Translations under genes and position numbers: made by a program
Shown here: one piece after another, positions 24,270 through 33,348 of the stretch
Position numbering within the stretch: position 1 is the first letter of the stretch
How the letters are laid out: every line of letters begins with the position of its first letter
Source: an uncultured Ruminococcus sp.
GTDB taxonomy: Bacteria; Bacillota; Clostridia; Oscillospirales; Ruminococcaceae
Direction: 5' to 3'
NCBI GenBank assembly: GCA_900752785.1
Contig: CAADWP010000066.1
Coordinates: forward strand, 1 to 46,657
DNA length: 46,657 nucleotides
The notes under the pieces: model-generated
The model's database searches: none
What the model was told of the DNA's origin: nothing
The model's input: the letters and a program-made list of their open reading frames with translations, nothing else

Positions 24270-26486
24270 ATTAAAAACACTAATCCTATTACTTCGGCTC
24301 TCGTTATTACTTTGGCAACAGCTATTGTCGCTGCTTATTGCTATTTTTTTCCTGAAAATGCAATGGCTACAATGCTTATTTATATTTCAACTATTATTTT
24401 TATGTCTCTTATTCTAAGCATAATTTCATGGCTATACAAGAAAAACCGTTCTTCTGTAGATGATACAGATATTGCAGAAATAGTTGAAAATCTCAATTCT
24501 GAAATGATAGTATGGACTGACGATTTCTCTTTCGTCCATATTAATAAAATACTCAGAGAGCTTCTTGGTATCAATGATAACAATTACGACGGCAAGGCTG
24601 CGGTAATGAAAGCTTTTGCTGTTGACAAATCCGGCGTTACATCCGAATCGGAAAAGTTTGAAAAAATTATTGGAAACAGTTCATATAAATCCCGATTTAC
24701 AAAGCAGGATGGTACAGTTGTTACTATTGCATGGAGTACCTCTAATGTCAAGACCAGAAAGAAAAATACTCTTTATCTTAGCACAGGCTTCAATCTCACA
24801 GAAATAAAAAAGATGAAGAGCAGCCTTGCAAGCGCCAACGATTTCTTCAACGCTTCAATGGAGCTTGCCGAGATCGGTATAATAATGTCAACAGACAGAA
24901 AAAATTTTCGCGCTTCACCCGAAACTATCCGTATGCTCGGACTTAAAAGCAGTTATATTTCCGCAAATGAATTTCGTTCTCTTATTGATCGAAATAACCG
25001 AATACAATTCGACAGCGCCATAAAATCCAGAGACTGCAATGAAATAACGAACGTGAAATTGCGCATACTGTCTGCTGACGGCTCTTTTCATTGGTATTCC
25101 TACAGATATAAATCAATCGCCGGCACCGACAATACTTTACCGCTTTTCGGAGGCGCTCTCATAGACATTACTCAGGATCACGAAAAAGACGAATTAATCG
25201 AGCGTCTTGCTTATGAGGATGAAGTTACTAAAATTGCAAATCGTAATAAGCTTCTCGATGCAGGTCAAGGGATCTATGACTGCAGCAAGCTTCTGAATTA
25301 TTCATATTGGATAATTATTTTCGACATTGATCGCTTTCATATTATAAACGATACGTGCGGCTATGAAAACGGAAACCATATCCTTAGAAATTTTGCAGAT
25401 ATTCTTTACAGATTTGTTACACGCGGAGGCTTTGCGGCACGTATCAGCGGCGATAACTTTGCCATAATTCTTCGCGATTACGGCGATAATGAGCTTCCTA
25501 TCCGTACAGCGCGCTCTATTCAGGAAGAATTTGCAAAACTTGCTGTTGACGAATTTTCGTCTATCAGTCTTAGCTGCTCTGCGGGTTATTCAAAAATTCC
25601 CGAAGACGGTCAGTCGTTTCTCGATGTTATGGAACACGCTGAATTTGCACTCAAATCCGGTACAGGAAGCAAAAACAGCGTATGCGGATATGAACCAAGC
25701 ATGCATGATTCAATCATTGGTACGAACGAACTTGAAAAGGCGCTTGCTTTGGCTATCGACAACGATGAGCTTCAACTTTATTATCAGCCTAAAATTAATC
25801 TTGCAACCGGAAAAATAATGGGAGTGGAAGCTCTTATTCGCTGGATAAAACCTGATGGGACTATAATTCCGCCGGATAAATTTGTACCTATCGCCGAAAG
25901 CTCACACCTTATCAGTAAAATAAGCGAATTTGTGCTAAATGAGGGATGCCGCCAAAATAAACTCTGGCAGAAAATGGGATATCCTAACATTGTTATGTCT
26001 ATCAACTTTGCTTCTTCCGATTTCTATCAGACAGATCTGAAAGATAAAGTTTTTGAAGCGCTGGCAAAATCATCCCTTGAACCACAATGGCTTGAAGTAG
26101 AATTAACAGAAACTCTTGCTATGCATGATATAGATTTTGCTGTTTCACAGATGAATCGTCTTCGCGAGCTTGGAGTAAAATTGGCTATGGACGACTTCGG
26201 AACAGGGTATTCTTCTCTCAGTTATCTTCAGGTCCTTCCTATCACACTGTTGAAGCTTGACAGATCCTTTATTACAGACATTGAGCATAACAATATAGCT
26301 TTTGAAATCGTTTCAGCAGTTATCAGAATCGCAAAATCAAAAAAAATTGAAACTATTGCCGAAGGTATTGAAAATACCACTCAGGAAGAAATTCTTCGCA
26401 TGGCAGGCTGTGATTATGCACAAGGATATTTATATGGCAAGCCAATGCCGCCGGAAAGACTGGAAGAACTTTTTGATATGTTTTAA
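24270..26486 (+). CDS. Membrane PAS-GGDEF-EAL protein, probable c-di-GMP phosphodiesterase
   Basis: Two N-terminal membrane helices (about residues 10-28 and 33-55), a PAS-like region with a second PAS-like unit (to about 300), GGDEF (about 310-475) and EAL (about 485-738). The GGDEF signature is SGDNF, so cyclase activity is doubtful and the domain may only bind GTP. The EAL domain keeps the catalytic set: GVEALIRW, the Asn in SINFASSDF, EVELTET, DDFGTGYS, LKLDRSF, AEGIEN and QGYLYGKPMP, so it should hydrolyse c-di-GMP. The nearest in-frame TTG (24312) has no ribosome binding site and would cut into helix 1. AGGGGG at 24256-24261 points to ATT at 24270, a rare start; no ATG, GTG or TTG fits there. 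Total 738 residues from that start. Confidence 0.85.
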   Translation: MKNTNPITSALVITLATAIVAAYCYFFPENAMATMLIYISTIIFMSLILSIISWLYKKNRSSVDDTDIAEIVENLNSEMIVWTDDFSFVHINKILRELLGINDNNYDGKAAVMKAFAVDKSGVTSESEKFEKIIGNSSYKSRFTKQDGTVVTIAWSTSNVKTRKKNTLYLSTGFNLTEIKKMKSSLASANDFFNASMELAEIGIIMSTDRKNFRASPETIRMLGLKSSYISANEFRSLIDRNNRIQFDSAIKSRDCNEITNVKLRILSADGSFHWYSYRYKSIAGTDNTLPLFGGALIDITQDHEKDELIERLAYEDEVTKIANRNKLLDAGQGIYDCSKLLNYSYWIIIFDIDRFHIINDTCGYENGNHILRNFADILYRFVTRGGFAARISGDNFAIILRDYGDNELPIRTARSIQEEFAKLAVDEFSSISLSCSAGYSKIPEDGQSFLDVMEHAEFALKSGTGSKNSVCGYEPSMHDSIIGTNELEKALALAIDNDELQLYYQPKINLATGKIMGVEALIRWIKPDGTIIPPDKFVPIAESSHLISKISEFVLNEGCRQNKLWQKMGYPNIVMSINFASSDFYQTDLKDKVFEALAKSSLEPQWLEVELTETLAMHDIDFAVSQMNRLRELGVKLAMDDFGTGYSSLSYLQVLPITLLKLDRSFITDIEHNNIAFEIVSAVIRIAKSKKIETIAEGIENTTQEEILRMAGCDYAQGYLYGKPMPPERLEELFDMF

Positions 26487-26541
26487 TGTGTATTAATCAA
26501 TATCAAATATTATATTATTTTTAAATCGGAGGTAAAAAACC

Positions 26542-27624
26542 ATGAAAAGACGTATTGGAATTTTAACAAGCGGCGGAGACTGCCCCGGACTTAACGCTAC
26601 TATCAGAGGCGTTGCAAAAGCTTGCTATGAACGCTTTGGAGAGGAAAATATTGAGATCGTCGGGATTTCAAACGGCTATTATGGTCTTATTAATAATCTA
26701 TGCAAAGATATGTCCCCTTCTGCTTTCTCCGGCATTCTCACACAGGGCGGAACTATTTTCGGAACAAAACGTCAGCCCTTTAAAATGATGCAGGTAATAG
26801 GTGAAGATAACATAGATAAAGTAAAGAATATGAAAGAGACGTACAAAAAGCAGAAGCTCGACTGTCTGCTTACTCTCGGAGGAAACGGTACGCATAAAAC
26901 TTCAAAGCTCCTTTCAGACGAGGGATTGAACGTTATTGGTCTGCCCAAAACTATCGACAATGACATTTTCGGTACTGATGTTACTTTCGGCTTCCATACC
27001 GCCGTAGATATCGCTACAGATGTCATAGACAGACTTCATACAACCGCAGCAAGTCATTCAAGGATCCTTGTATGCGAAATTATGGGCAATAAAGCCGGTT
27101 GGCTTACTCTTAACGCCGGTATTGCAGGCGGTGCAGATATCATTATTATTCCTGAAATACCTTATGACATTGACAAGATATGCGATGCTGTAATTGCAAG
27201 AAGCGCTTCAGGAAAGATGTTTTCGATACTTGCTGTTGCCGAGGGCGCGTTCGATGTTAACGAGGCAAAGATGAAGAAAAAGGAACGTGCAAAAAAACGC
27301 GCTGAGGCAGGCATTATTACTGCTACAGGACGCATTGCTGCTCAGATACAGGCAAATACAGGCATGGAAGCCCGCGTATGCGTTCCCGGTCATATGCTCA
27401 GAGGCGGCGCTCCAAGCGCCTACGACCGTGTTCTTTCAACACAATTCGGTGTCCATGCCGCTTATCTTATCTCACGTGAGAAATATGGACGTACAGTAGC
27501 AAAGATCGGAAACAAAATAACTTCCAATAAGCTTGAAGATATTGCCGGTAAGACAAAATTTGTTGATGCTGACAATCATCTTGTCATCGCTGCCCGTGAT
27601 ATCGGCGTTTCTTTTGGTGACTAA
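26542..27624 (+). CDS. pfkA: 6-phosphofructokinase, mixed-motif group
   Basis: Phosphorylates fructose 6-phosphate to the 1,6-bisphosphate, the committing step of glycolysis. The 360 residues hold the PFK landmarks: ILTSGGDCPGLNATIRG (nucleotide site), GGNGT (113-117) where typical ATP enzymes have GGDGS/T, PKTIDNDI (135-142, catalytic Asp in TIDND), EIMGNKAGW and MLRGGAPSAYDR. Gly at the fourth place of the phosphate loop favours ATP, while Lys in PKTIDND is typical of PPi-type and group III enzymes, so the phosphate donor is not certain. GGAGGT precedes the ATG by nine bases. A 55-base gap separates it from the GGDEF-EAL gene and no promoter is evident in it. Confidence 0.92.
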   Translation: MKRRIGILTSGGDCPGLNATIRGVAKACYERFGEENIEIVGISNGYYGLINNLCKDMSPSAFSGILTQGGTIFGTKRQPFKMMQVIGEDNIDKVKNMKETYKKQKLDCLLTLGGNGTHKTSKLLSDEGLNVIGLPKTIDNDIFGTDVTFGFHTAVDIATDVIDRLHTTAASHSRILVCEIMGNKAGWLTLNAGIAGGADIIIIPEIPYDIDKICDAVIARSASGKMFSILAVAEGAFDVNEAKMKKKERAKKRAEAGIITATGRIAAQIQANTGMEARVCVPGHMLRGGAPSAYDRVLSTQFGVHAAYLISREKYGRTVAKIGNKITSNKLEDIAGKTKFVDADNHLVIAARDIGVSFGD

Positions 27625-27702
27625 CATACCTTATTTATTTTTAATTAAAATATAAAATTTTATCTTTTCTTACGGAAAGGGCTTTTCATTTAAGTAAAAA
27701 AG

Positions 27703-27711
27703 TGGTATAAT
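27703..27711 (+). promoter_or_regulatory. Extended -10 promoter of the phosphoglucomutase gene
   Basis: TGG followed by a perfect TATAAT (27706-27711), 30 bases before the start codon; the -35 is weak. Confidence 0.55.
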
Positions 27712-27741
27712 TTATTCATATCATTTTTAGGAGGCAATATT

Positions 27742-29454
27742 ATGAACGAAGCTGAGCTTTACAACCTCTGGTGTCAAAATGCCAAGGATGATTCAGACTT
27801 ACAAAAAGAACTTTTAAGCATAAAAAACGATAATGACGCAATAAATGATAGATTTTACCGTGACCTCGAATTTGGTACAGGCGGTCTTAGAGGTATTATA
27901 GGAGCAGGTACAAACCGTCTTAACATTTATACTGTAAGACGCGCTACTCAAGGCTTTGCCGATTATCTCAATCAGGAATACAAAAATTCCTCAGTGGCAA
28001 TTTCTTACGACAGCCGTATTAAATCGGATGTTTTTGCCAAGGCTGCCGCAGAGGTGCTTGCAGCCAATAACATCAAGGTACACATCTACACAGAGCTTAT
28101 GCCTACGCCCTGCCTTTCGTTTGCGGTGCGCAGACTTAACTGTCAGGGCGGTATCATGGTAACTGCAAGCCATAACCCGGCAAAATATAACGGCTACAAG
28201 GTTTATGGCGACGACGGCTGCCAGATTACCCTCAGAGGCGCTGAAATTATTCTTGAAAAAATCAATTCTCTTGATATATTCAACGACATTAAACGCTCCG
28301 ATTTTAATGAGGAACTTGCTAAGGGAAATATTTCATACATTGGTCAAGAAGTAATCGAAGATTTTTATAAAAACGTCATTGCTGAAGGTATCAATACCGA
28401 TCTCTGCGCTTCAAGCGGATTGAAAGTCGTTTATACTCCTCTTAACGGCACAGGAAATAAGCCTGTTCGCGAAATCCTTAAAAGAATCGGTATTTCCGAT
28501 GTTACTGTTGTTAAGGAACAGGAAAATCCCGACGGAAACTTCCCCACCTGCCCTTATCCTAATCCAGAGATCCGTGAAGCGCTTGAAGTTGGACTCAGAT
28601 ATTGTAATGAAGTAAAACCCGATCTTCTCCTTGCTACTGATCCCGACTGCGACCGCGTAGGAATTGCAGTCCCCGACGGTGACGGCTATGCCTTATTCAG
28701 CGGAAACGAAGTCGGCGCAATGCTTCTTGAATATATATGCAGTCAGCGCATTGAAAAAGGAACAATGCCGGAAAATCCTGTGGCTGTAAAAACAATAGTT
28801 ACTACAGATATTGTTACTCTCATTGGCAGAGAATACGGCGTCAAAATAATAGATGTATTAACAGGCTTTAAATTCATAGGCGAGCAGATCGGTATTCTTG
28901 AAAAGGATGGTAAAGAGGACAGTTATGTCTTTGGTTTTGAGGAAAGCTACGGCTATCTTTCAGGCTCTTATGTACGCGATAAGGATGCAGTAAACGCTTC
29001 CATGCTTATCTGCGAAATGGCTGCATATTACCGCTCCAAAGGTATTACATTATTACAGGCCCGCGAAAATATGTACAGGAAGTACGGCGTATTCTATCAG
29101 ACTCTCTATAGCTTTACTTTTGAGGGTGAAAGCGGCATGAATAAAATGGATGAACTGATGACGTCTCTCCGAAATACTCCTCCAACAGAAATTGCAGGGC
29201 TTAACGTCATTCGCTTTGACGATTACAAAACAAGCATTTCAAAGGATCTTGTTAATAAAACTGCTGTTGAAATCGTTCTTCCAAAGTCGAATGTACTTGC
29301 GTTTTTCCTTGAAGGAGGCTCTAAAGCTATTGTTCGTCCATCTGGAACTGAACCCAAGATCAAGGTTTATCTTACCGCAAAATGTCCGACTCATGAGGAA
29401 TCTCATGAGCTTGAACAAAAGCTTTGTTCATTTTTTTCAAATATTATGAAATAA
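27742..29454 (+). CDS. pgcA: Phosphoglucomutase / phospho-sugar mutase
   Basis: Interconverts glucose 1-phosphate and glucose 6-phosphate (or mannose phosphates). The 570 residues are the long PgcA-type alpha-D-phosphohexomutase: substrate loop GTGGLRGIIGAGTNRLN, phosphoserine loop TASHNPAKYNGYKVYG (active Ser), metal loop DPDCDRVG, sugar loop GFEESYGY, and the C-terminal phosphate loop RPSGTEPKIKVY. All key residues are intact. It fits beside phosphofructokinase in sugar-phosphate metabolism, for example handling glucose 1-phosphate released by cellobiose phosphorylase. An AGGAGGC site precedes the ATG and an extended -10 promoter lies upstream. Confidence 0.95.
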   Translation: MNEAELYNLWCQNAKDDSDLQKELLSIKNDNDAINDRFYRDLEFGTGGLRGIIGAGTNRLNIYTVRRATQGFADYLNQEYKNSSVAISYDSRIKSDVFAKAAAEVLAANNIKVHIYTELMPTPCLSFAVRRLNCQGGIMVTASHNPAKYNGYKVYGDDGCQITLRGAEIILEKINSLDIFNDIKRSDFNEELAKGNISYIGQEVIEDFYKNVIAEGINTDLCASSGLKVVYTPLNGTGNKPVREILKRIGISDVTVVKEQENPDGNFPTCPYPNPEIREALEVGLRYCNEVKPDLLLATDPDCDRVGIAVPDGDGYALFSGNEVGAMLLEYICSQRIEKGTMPENPVAVKTIVTTDIVTLIGREYGVKIIDVLTGFKFIGEQIGILEKDGKEDSYVFGFEESYGYLSGSYVRDKDAVNASMLICEMAAYYRSKGITLLQARENMYRKYGVFYQTLYSFTFEGESGMNKMDELMTSLRNTPPTEIAGLNVIRFDDYKTSISKDLVNKTAVEIVLPKSNVLAFFLEGGSKAIVRPSGTEPKIKVYLTAKCPTHEESHELEQKLCSFFSNIMK

Positions 29455-29487
29455 TATAAGTTAAAAATAAAAAATATATATTTTCGC

Positions 29488-29516
29488 TTGACAAACTTAC
29501 TGCAATGTGTTAAAAT
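29488..29516 (+). promoter_or_regulatory. Sigma-A promoter of rpmE
   Basis: TTGACA (29488-29493), 17-base spacer, TAAAAT (29511-29516). A leader of about 80 bases follows, including a weak GTAATT/GGATTAC dyad (about 29551-29577). Confidence 0.8.
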
Positions 29517-29603
29517 ATATAAATGTAATTATTATAAGCACTACTGTCTAAAGTAATTGATGGGCTGCTCGGATTACAAATAATACCGAAAGAGGTGACA
29601 ACC

Positions 29604-29807
29604 ATGAAAGAAGGAATTCATCCTAATTTTGTAAAGACTACAATCACTTGCCACTGCGGTAATGTAATTGAGACTATGTCCACAAAAGAAAACATCAAGG
29701 TTGAAATTTGCTCAAAATGCCATCCGTTTTATACCGGAAAACAGAAGCTTGTTGATACAGGCGGACGTGTTGACAGATTTAAGAAGCGTTTCAATTTGGA
29801 CAAGTAA
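29604..29807 (+). CDS. rpmE: 50S ribosomal protein L31
   Basis: A 67-residue large-subunit protein: MKEGIHPNF, then [18 protein letters not shown] and [10 protein letters not shown]. The CxC and CxxC pairs mark the zinc-binding (C+) form. The ATG at 29604 follows AGAGGTG; an in-frame GTG at 29595 lies within that site. The gene has its own promoter (29488) and terminator (29820). Confidence 0.97.
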   Translation: MKEGIHPNFVKTTITCHCGNVIETMSTKENIKVEICSKCHPFYTGKQKLVDTGGRVDRFKKRFNLDK

Positions 29808-29819
29808 GTCATTAACCTG

Positions 29820-29842
29820 GGCGGTCGCATGACCGCCTTTTT
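29820..29842 (+). terminator. rpmE terminator
   Basis: Perfect 7-base GC-rich stem GGCGGTC/GACCGCC with loop GCAT and five T residues, ending only 14 bases before the next start codon. Confidence 0.92.
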
Positions 29843-29856
29843 CCGTATAAATAAAT

Positions 29857-30492
29857 ATGAATTATTTTACTGTTTCAGAGTTTGCAAAAAACTCGTTTAT
29901 AGAAAAGCGCTCCGAATTTATAGGGCATATATCTCCCGTTTCAACAAATGATGAAGCTGCGAATTTTATTAATACAGTCAAATCAGAGCACCGCAAGGCT
30001 AAACATAATGTTTATGCATATATTCTTAGGCATGACAATATTTCCCGATATTCCGACGACGGTGAGCCTCAGGGAACTGCCGGGATGCCTGTTCTTGAGG
30101 TACTGAAAAAAAGATGCCTTACCGATGTATGTATTGTTGTTACAAGGTACTTCGGAGGTATTCTTCTGGGCGGCGGCGGTCTTGTACGAGCATATTCTCA
30201 TGCTGCCTCAATTGCCTGCGATGCTGCAAAAATCATGAATATGTGTCTTTGCCGCAGAATAAGGATCACGGCAGATTACGCGATGTACGGCAAAATTTCG
30301 TATATTTTACCTGAATATGAAACAATGACAGTAAACTCGGATTTTGGAACGAATATTACGCTGGAAATACTTGTACTTTCCGAAAAGCTCGACGGTTTAA
30401 AAGCAAAGCTGATCGAAATAACTAACGGTACGGTTAATATCACCGAATGCGAAGAATTGTATGAAGATTTTTCAGCAATAAAAAAAATTTAG
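29857..30492 (+). CDS. YigZ/IMPACT-family protein
   Basis: A 211-residue protein of the conserved YigZ family, related to the IMPACT domain and to a fold seen in translation factors; its job is unproven. The N-terminal IMPACT domain has EKRSEFIGHISPVS, KAKHNVYAYIL, YSDDGEPQGTAGMP and VVTRYFGGILLGGGGLVRAYS, all strongly conserved. The C-terminal DUF1949-like part follows. The ATG at 29857 has no Shine-Dalgarno sequence and lies directly behind the rpmE terminator, so it may be read by readthrough, or from a TATAAA at about 29846 as a leaderless message. Family alignments support this start. Confidence 0.9.
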   Translation: MNYFTVSEFAKNSFIEKRSEFIGHISPVSTNDEAANFINTVKSEHRKAKHNVYAYILRHDNISRYSDDGEPQGTAGMPVLEVLKKRCLTDVCIVVTRYFGGILLGGGGLVRAYSHAASIACDAAKIMNMCLCRRIRITADYAMYGKISYILPEYETMTVNSDFGTNITLEILVLSEKLDGLKAKLIEITNGTVNITECEELYEDFSAIKKI

Positions 30493-30498
30493 TCAAAT

Positions 30499-30521
30499 AA
30501 AAAGGGATTTAACCTTTTTTT
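30499..30521 (+). terminator. Weak terminator after the yigZ-type gene
   Basis: Stem AAAAAGG/CCTTTTT with a 7-base loop and a T run; AT-rich and so of modest strength. Confidence 0.6.
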
Positions 30522-30561
30522 CAGTATATGTATATAGAAAACTAAATTCGGGGGTATTGTT

Positions 30562-31557
30562 ATGACCGTTCGTGAACAAACAGAAATTACAGAGGCTGCT
30601 ATTTTATGCAGATCTGCGTGCACAAGTACTGACGAAAAAAATACACGGCGCATAAAATATGAAGAAAAATGCCCATACAGAACCGAATTTCAACGCGACC
30701 GCGATAGGATACTGCACTGCAACTCTTTTCGCCGGCTAAAAAGAAAAACTCAGGTATTCCTTTCTCCCGTCGGAGATCATTACAGAACACGTCTTACGCA
30801 TACTCTTGAAGTTGCCCAGATAGCGCGAACTATTTCACGCTGTATGCGTCTTAATGAAGATTTGACAGAGGCTATAGCTCTCGGTCACGACCTCGGTCAT
30901 TCCCCTTTCGGTCATTGCGGAGAAGCTGTACTTAATGAAATATGCCCTCATGGTTTCAAGCATTATCTCCAAAGCGTAAGAGTTGCTGAATTTCTTGAAA
31001 AAAACGGAGAAGGTCTTAATCTCACATTTGCTGTAAAAAACGGTATTGCTTGTCATACAAATAAAATTGCCTCCACAAAAGAAGGTAACGTTGTCAGGCT
31101 TGCCGATACTATAGCCTACATAAATCATGACATTGAGGATTCGGTACGTGCCGGTATTCTCCGAAACAGCGATCTGCCTTTTAACTGTGTAAAAATTCTT
31201 GGAGATACAAAAGCTAAAAGAATCACTTCGCTTATTGCTTCCGTCATCAGGCATGGCGCATACGATATCGACTTTGAACCCGAGATACGTAAGGCTCACG
31301 ATGATCTCAAGGCGTTCATGTTTGATAAAGTATATACAAATCCTGCCGCAAAACAGGAGGAATCCAAAGCCGAACTTCTTGTCAAAAAGCTTTATGCATA
31401 TTTTATTGAGCACAGTGGAAAGCTGCCCAAGGAATATAGAAAAATAATGCTGAAAACCGATGCTGACAGAGCGGTATGCGATTATATTTCCGGAATGAGC
31501 GATGAATATGCTGTTGATCTTTATATGGAACTTTTTGTTCCTAAATTCTGGAAATAA
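30562..31557 (+). CDS. dgt: HD-domain dGTPase-like protein
   Basis: A 331-residue deoxyguanosinetriphosphate triphosphohydrolase-like enzyme, which would split dNTPs into nucleoside and triphosphate. It has the dGTPase start (EFQRDRDRILHCNSFRRLKR), the first metal His in RLTHTLEV, the HD pair in GHDLGHSPFGHCG, and the late Asp in RLADTIAYINHD. The length is that of the short clostridial group. The gene lies just before dnaG and rpoD (spacing 15 bases to the dnaG ATG), a common order in Clostridia, so dNTP control and replication are co-expressed. A GGGGGT site precedes the ATG. Confidence 0.92.
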   Translation: MTVREQTEITEAAILCRSACTSTDEKNTRRIKYEEKCPYRTEFQRDRDRILHCNSFRRLKRKTQVFLSPVGDHYRTRLTHTLEVAQIARTISRCMRLNEDLTEAIALGHDLGHSPFGHCGEAVLNEICPHGFKHYLQSVRVAEFLEKNGEGLNLTFAVKNGIACHTNKIASTKEGNVVRLADTIAYINHDIEDSVRAGILRNSDLPFNCVKILGDTKAKRITSLIASVIRHGAYDIDFEPEIRKAHDDLKAFMFDKVYTNPAAKQEESKAELLVKKLYAYFIEHSGKLPKEYRKIMLKTDADRAVCDYISGMSDEYAVDLYMELFVPKFWK

Positions 31558-31572
31558 ACGGGAGGTTTGAAA

Positions 31573-33318
31573 ATGGCAAGAAACGATGAGTTTATTTACC
31601 GTTTAAGAACCGCTAATCCCATTGAAACGGTCATGAGTTCTTATGTTCAGCTCATCAGGCGAGGCAGAAATTACGTTTGCTCATGCCCTTTCCATTCGGA
31701 AAAAACTCCTTCCTGCACTGTTTTCACTGATAATCAGAGCTTTTATTGTTTTGGCTGCGGTTCCGGCGGAGATGTTATAACTTTCATTATGAAAATTGAA
31801 AATCTTGATTTCACCGAAGCTTTAAAGCTCCTTGCACAGCGCTCAGGTCTTGAAGTTCCTCAATATAATTCCGCTGACAGCCGGATCGCACGACTCAAAA
31901 CAAGAATCTATGAGATGAACAGGATCGCTGCGAATTTCTTTTACGTAAATCTGTTTAAGGGCGACGATAAATCTGGATTAAGTTATTTTGCGGATCGTAA
32001 GCTTTCACCCCAAACGATAAAAAAATATGGCCTCGGATATGCTCCGGATTCATGGGACAAGCTCACTAAACTGCTTTCTTCCAAAGGCTATTCGGATGAT
32101 GAAATCACAGAGGCGTGGCTTGGCGGACGTTCAAAAAAAGGAAGCGTTTTTGATATTTTCCGCAAAAGAGTCATGTTTCCGATAATCGACCTGAGAGGCA
32201 ATATAATCGGATTTGGAGGGCGCGTTCTTGACGGCTCTCAGCCAAAATATCTGAATACCGGCAAAACACTTATTTTTGACAAAGGTTCAAATCTTTTTTC
32301 ATTAAATTTTGCAAAGAATTCGGATAGTAAACGTATTATTTTATGCGAGGGCTATATGGACGTTATCGCTGTAAACCAAGCGGGCTTTGAAAATGTTGTA
32401 GCAACTCTGGGAACTGCCATTACTCCCGAACAAGCCCGTCTAATAAGTCACTATGCCGATGAAGTAATTATTGCCTATGACAGTGATAATGCTGGTCAGA
32501 AGGCTTCTCAAAAGGCTATAAATCACTTTTCCGACGTTGGAGTACGCACACGTATAATACACATGGAGGGTGCAAAGGATCCGGATGAATACATAAAAAA
32601 ATTTGGCTCTGATCGTTTTTCAATGCTGCTTGACGGTTCATCGGATGCTATTGATTTTATGCTCGATAAATGTGAAAAAAACCTTGATCTTAATACGGAA
32701 ATAGGCAGAATTGAGTTGCTAAATCGAGCATCTAAGATTCTTGCCGGAATAGAATCGCCTCTTGAACGAGAAGTATATATTTCCAGAACATCCCAGAAAT
32801 GCGATATTCCAATGCAGGTACTTAAAAGCCACATCGACGGATTACTCCGAAAAAACTTTAAAACCGAGAAAAAAAAAGAATGGCAAAATATAACTGCTTC
32901 AACGACATATGTCAGGGACGATATAAATCCCGACGCATTGAATTTTCGTCGAGAGTCAAAAGCGGAAGAAATTATTATTTATTATTTGCTGAAGCATCCC
33001 GAAGAATGCAGTAAAATTGAACAAGAAGCTCCGTCTGAAATTTTTGTCACAGCTTTTAATAAAAAAGTATATACTGCACTTATTGATAGAATGAAAAATT
33101 CTGAAAGCTTTACCATATCGCTTCTTGCCGATGAATTTTCTGCCGTGGAAATGGGAAGAATAAGCGGAATAGAGGCAAAAAACCGTGACATTACAATAAA
33201 TTACAACGTCTTTACAGATTGTGTAAAAACTCTTAAGCAATGCTCTCCGAAAATAACGGACGACATAAGCGATAATGAGCTGATAAATATTTTTAAGTCT
33301 AAAACAAAAAAGTCTTGA
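31573..33318 (+). CDS. dnaG: DNA primase
   Basis: Makes RNA primers at the replication fork. The 581 residues have the CHC2 zinc finger (CPFHSEKTPS and FYCFGCGSGGD, about residues 37-68), the catalytic core with the basic KKYGLGYAPD region, the TOPRIM domain (LCEGYMDVIA, AYDSDNAGQKA with the metal-binding acids), and a C-terminal helicase-binding region. The start is ATG at 31573, six bases after GGGAGGT; an in-frame TTG at 31567 abuts that site. The gene lies between dgt and rpoD as in the macromolecular synthesis operon. Confidence 0.97.
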   Translation: MARNDEFIYRLRTANPIETVMSSYVQLIRRGRNYVCSCPFHSEKTPSCTVFTDNQSFYCFGCGSGGDVITFIMKIENLDFTEALKLLAQRSGLEVPQYNSADSRIARLKTRIYEMNRIAANFFYVNLFKGDDKSGLSYFADRKLSPQTIKKYGLGYAPDSWDKLTKLLSSKGYSDDEITEAWLGGRSKKGSVFDIFRKRVMFPIIDLRGNIIGFGGRVLDGSQPKYLNTGKTLIFDKGSNLFSLNFAKNSDSKRIILCEGYMDVIAVNQAGFENVVATLGTAITPEQARLISHYADEVIIAYDSDNAGQKASQKAINHFSDVGVRTRIIHMEGAKDPDEYIKKFGSDRFSMLLDGSSDAIDFMLDKCEKNLDLNTEIGRIELLNRASKILAGIESPLEREVYISRTSQKCDIPMQVLKSHIDGLLRKNFKTEKKKEWQNITASTTYVRDDINPDALNFRRESKAEEIIIYYLLKHPEECSKIEQEAPSEIFVTAFNKKVYTALIDRMKNSESFTISLLADEFSAVEMGRISGIEAKNRDITINYNVFTDCVKTLKQCSPKITDDISDNELINIFKSKTKKS

Positions 33319-33348
33319 CTATGCTGTATAATGCAAGGAGGATTTTCT

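Noticed and set aside
33315..33332. TTGACT...TATAAT as a promoter of rpoD
   Set aside because: The two boxes are only six bases apart and the transcription start would fall within the ribosome binding site; rpoD is more likely served by the dgt-dnaG transcript.
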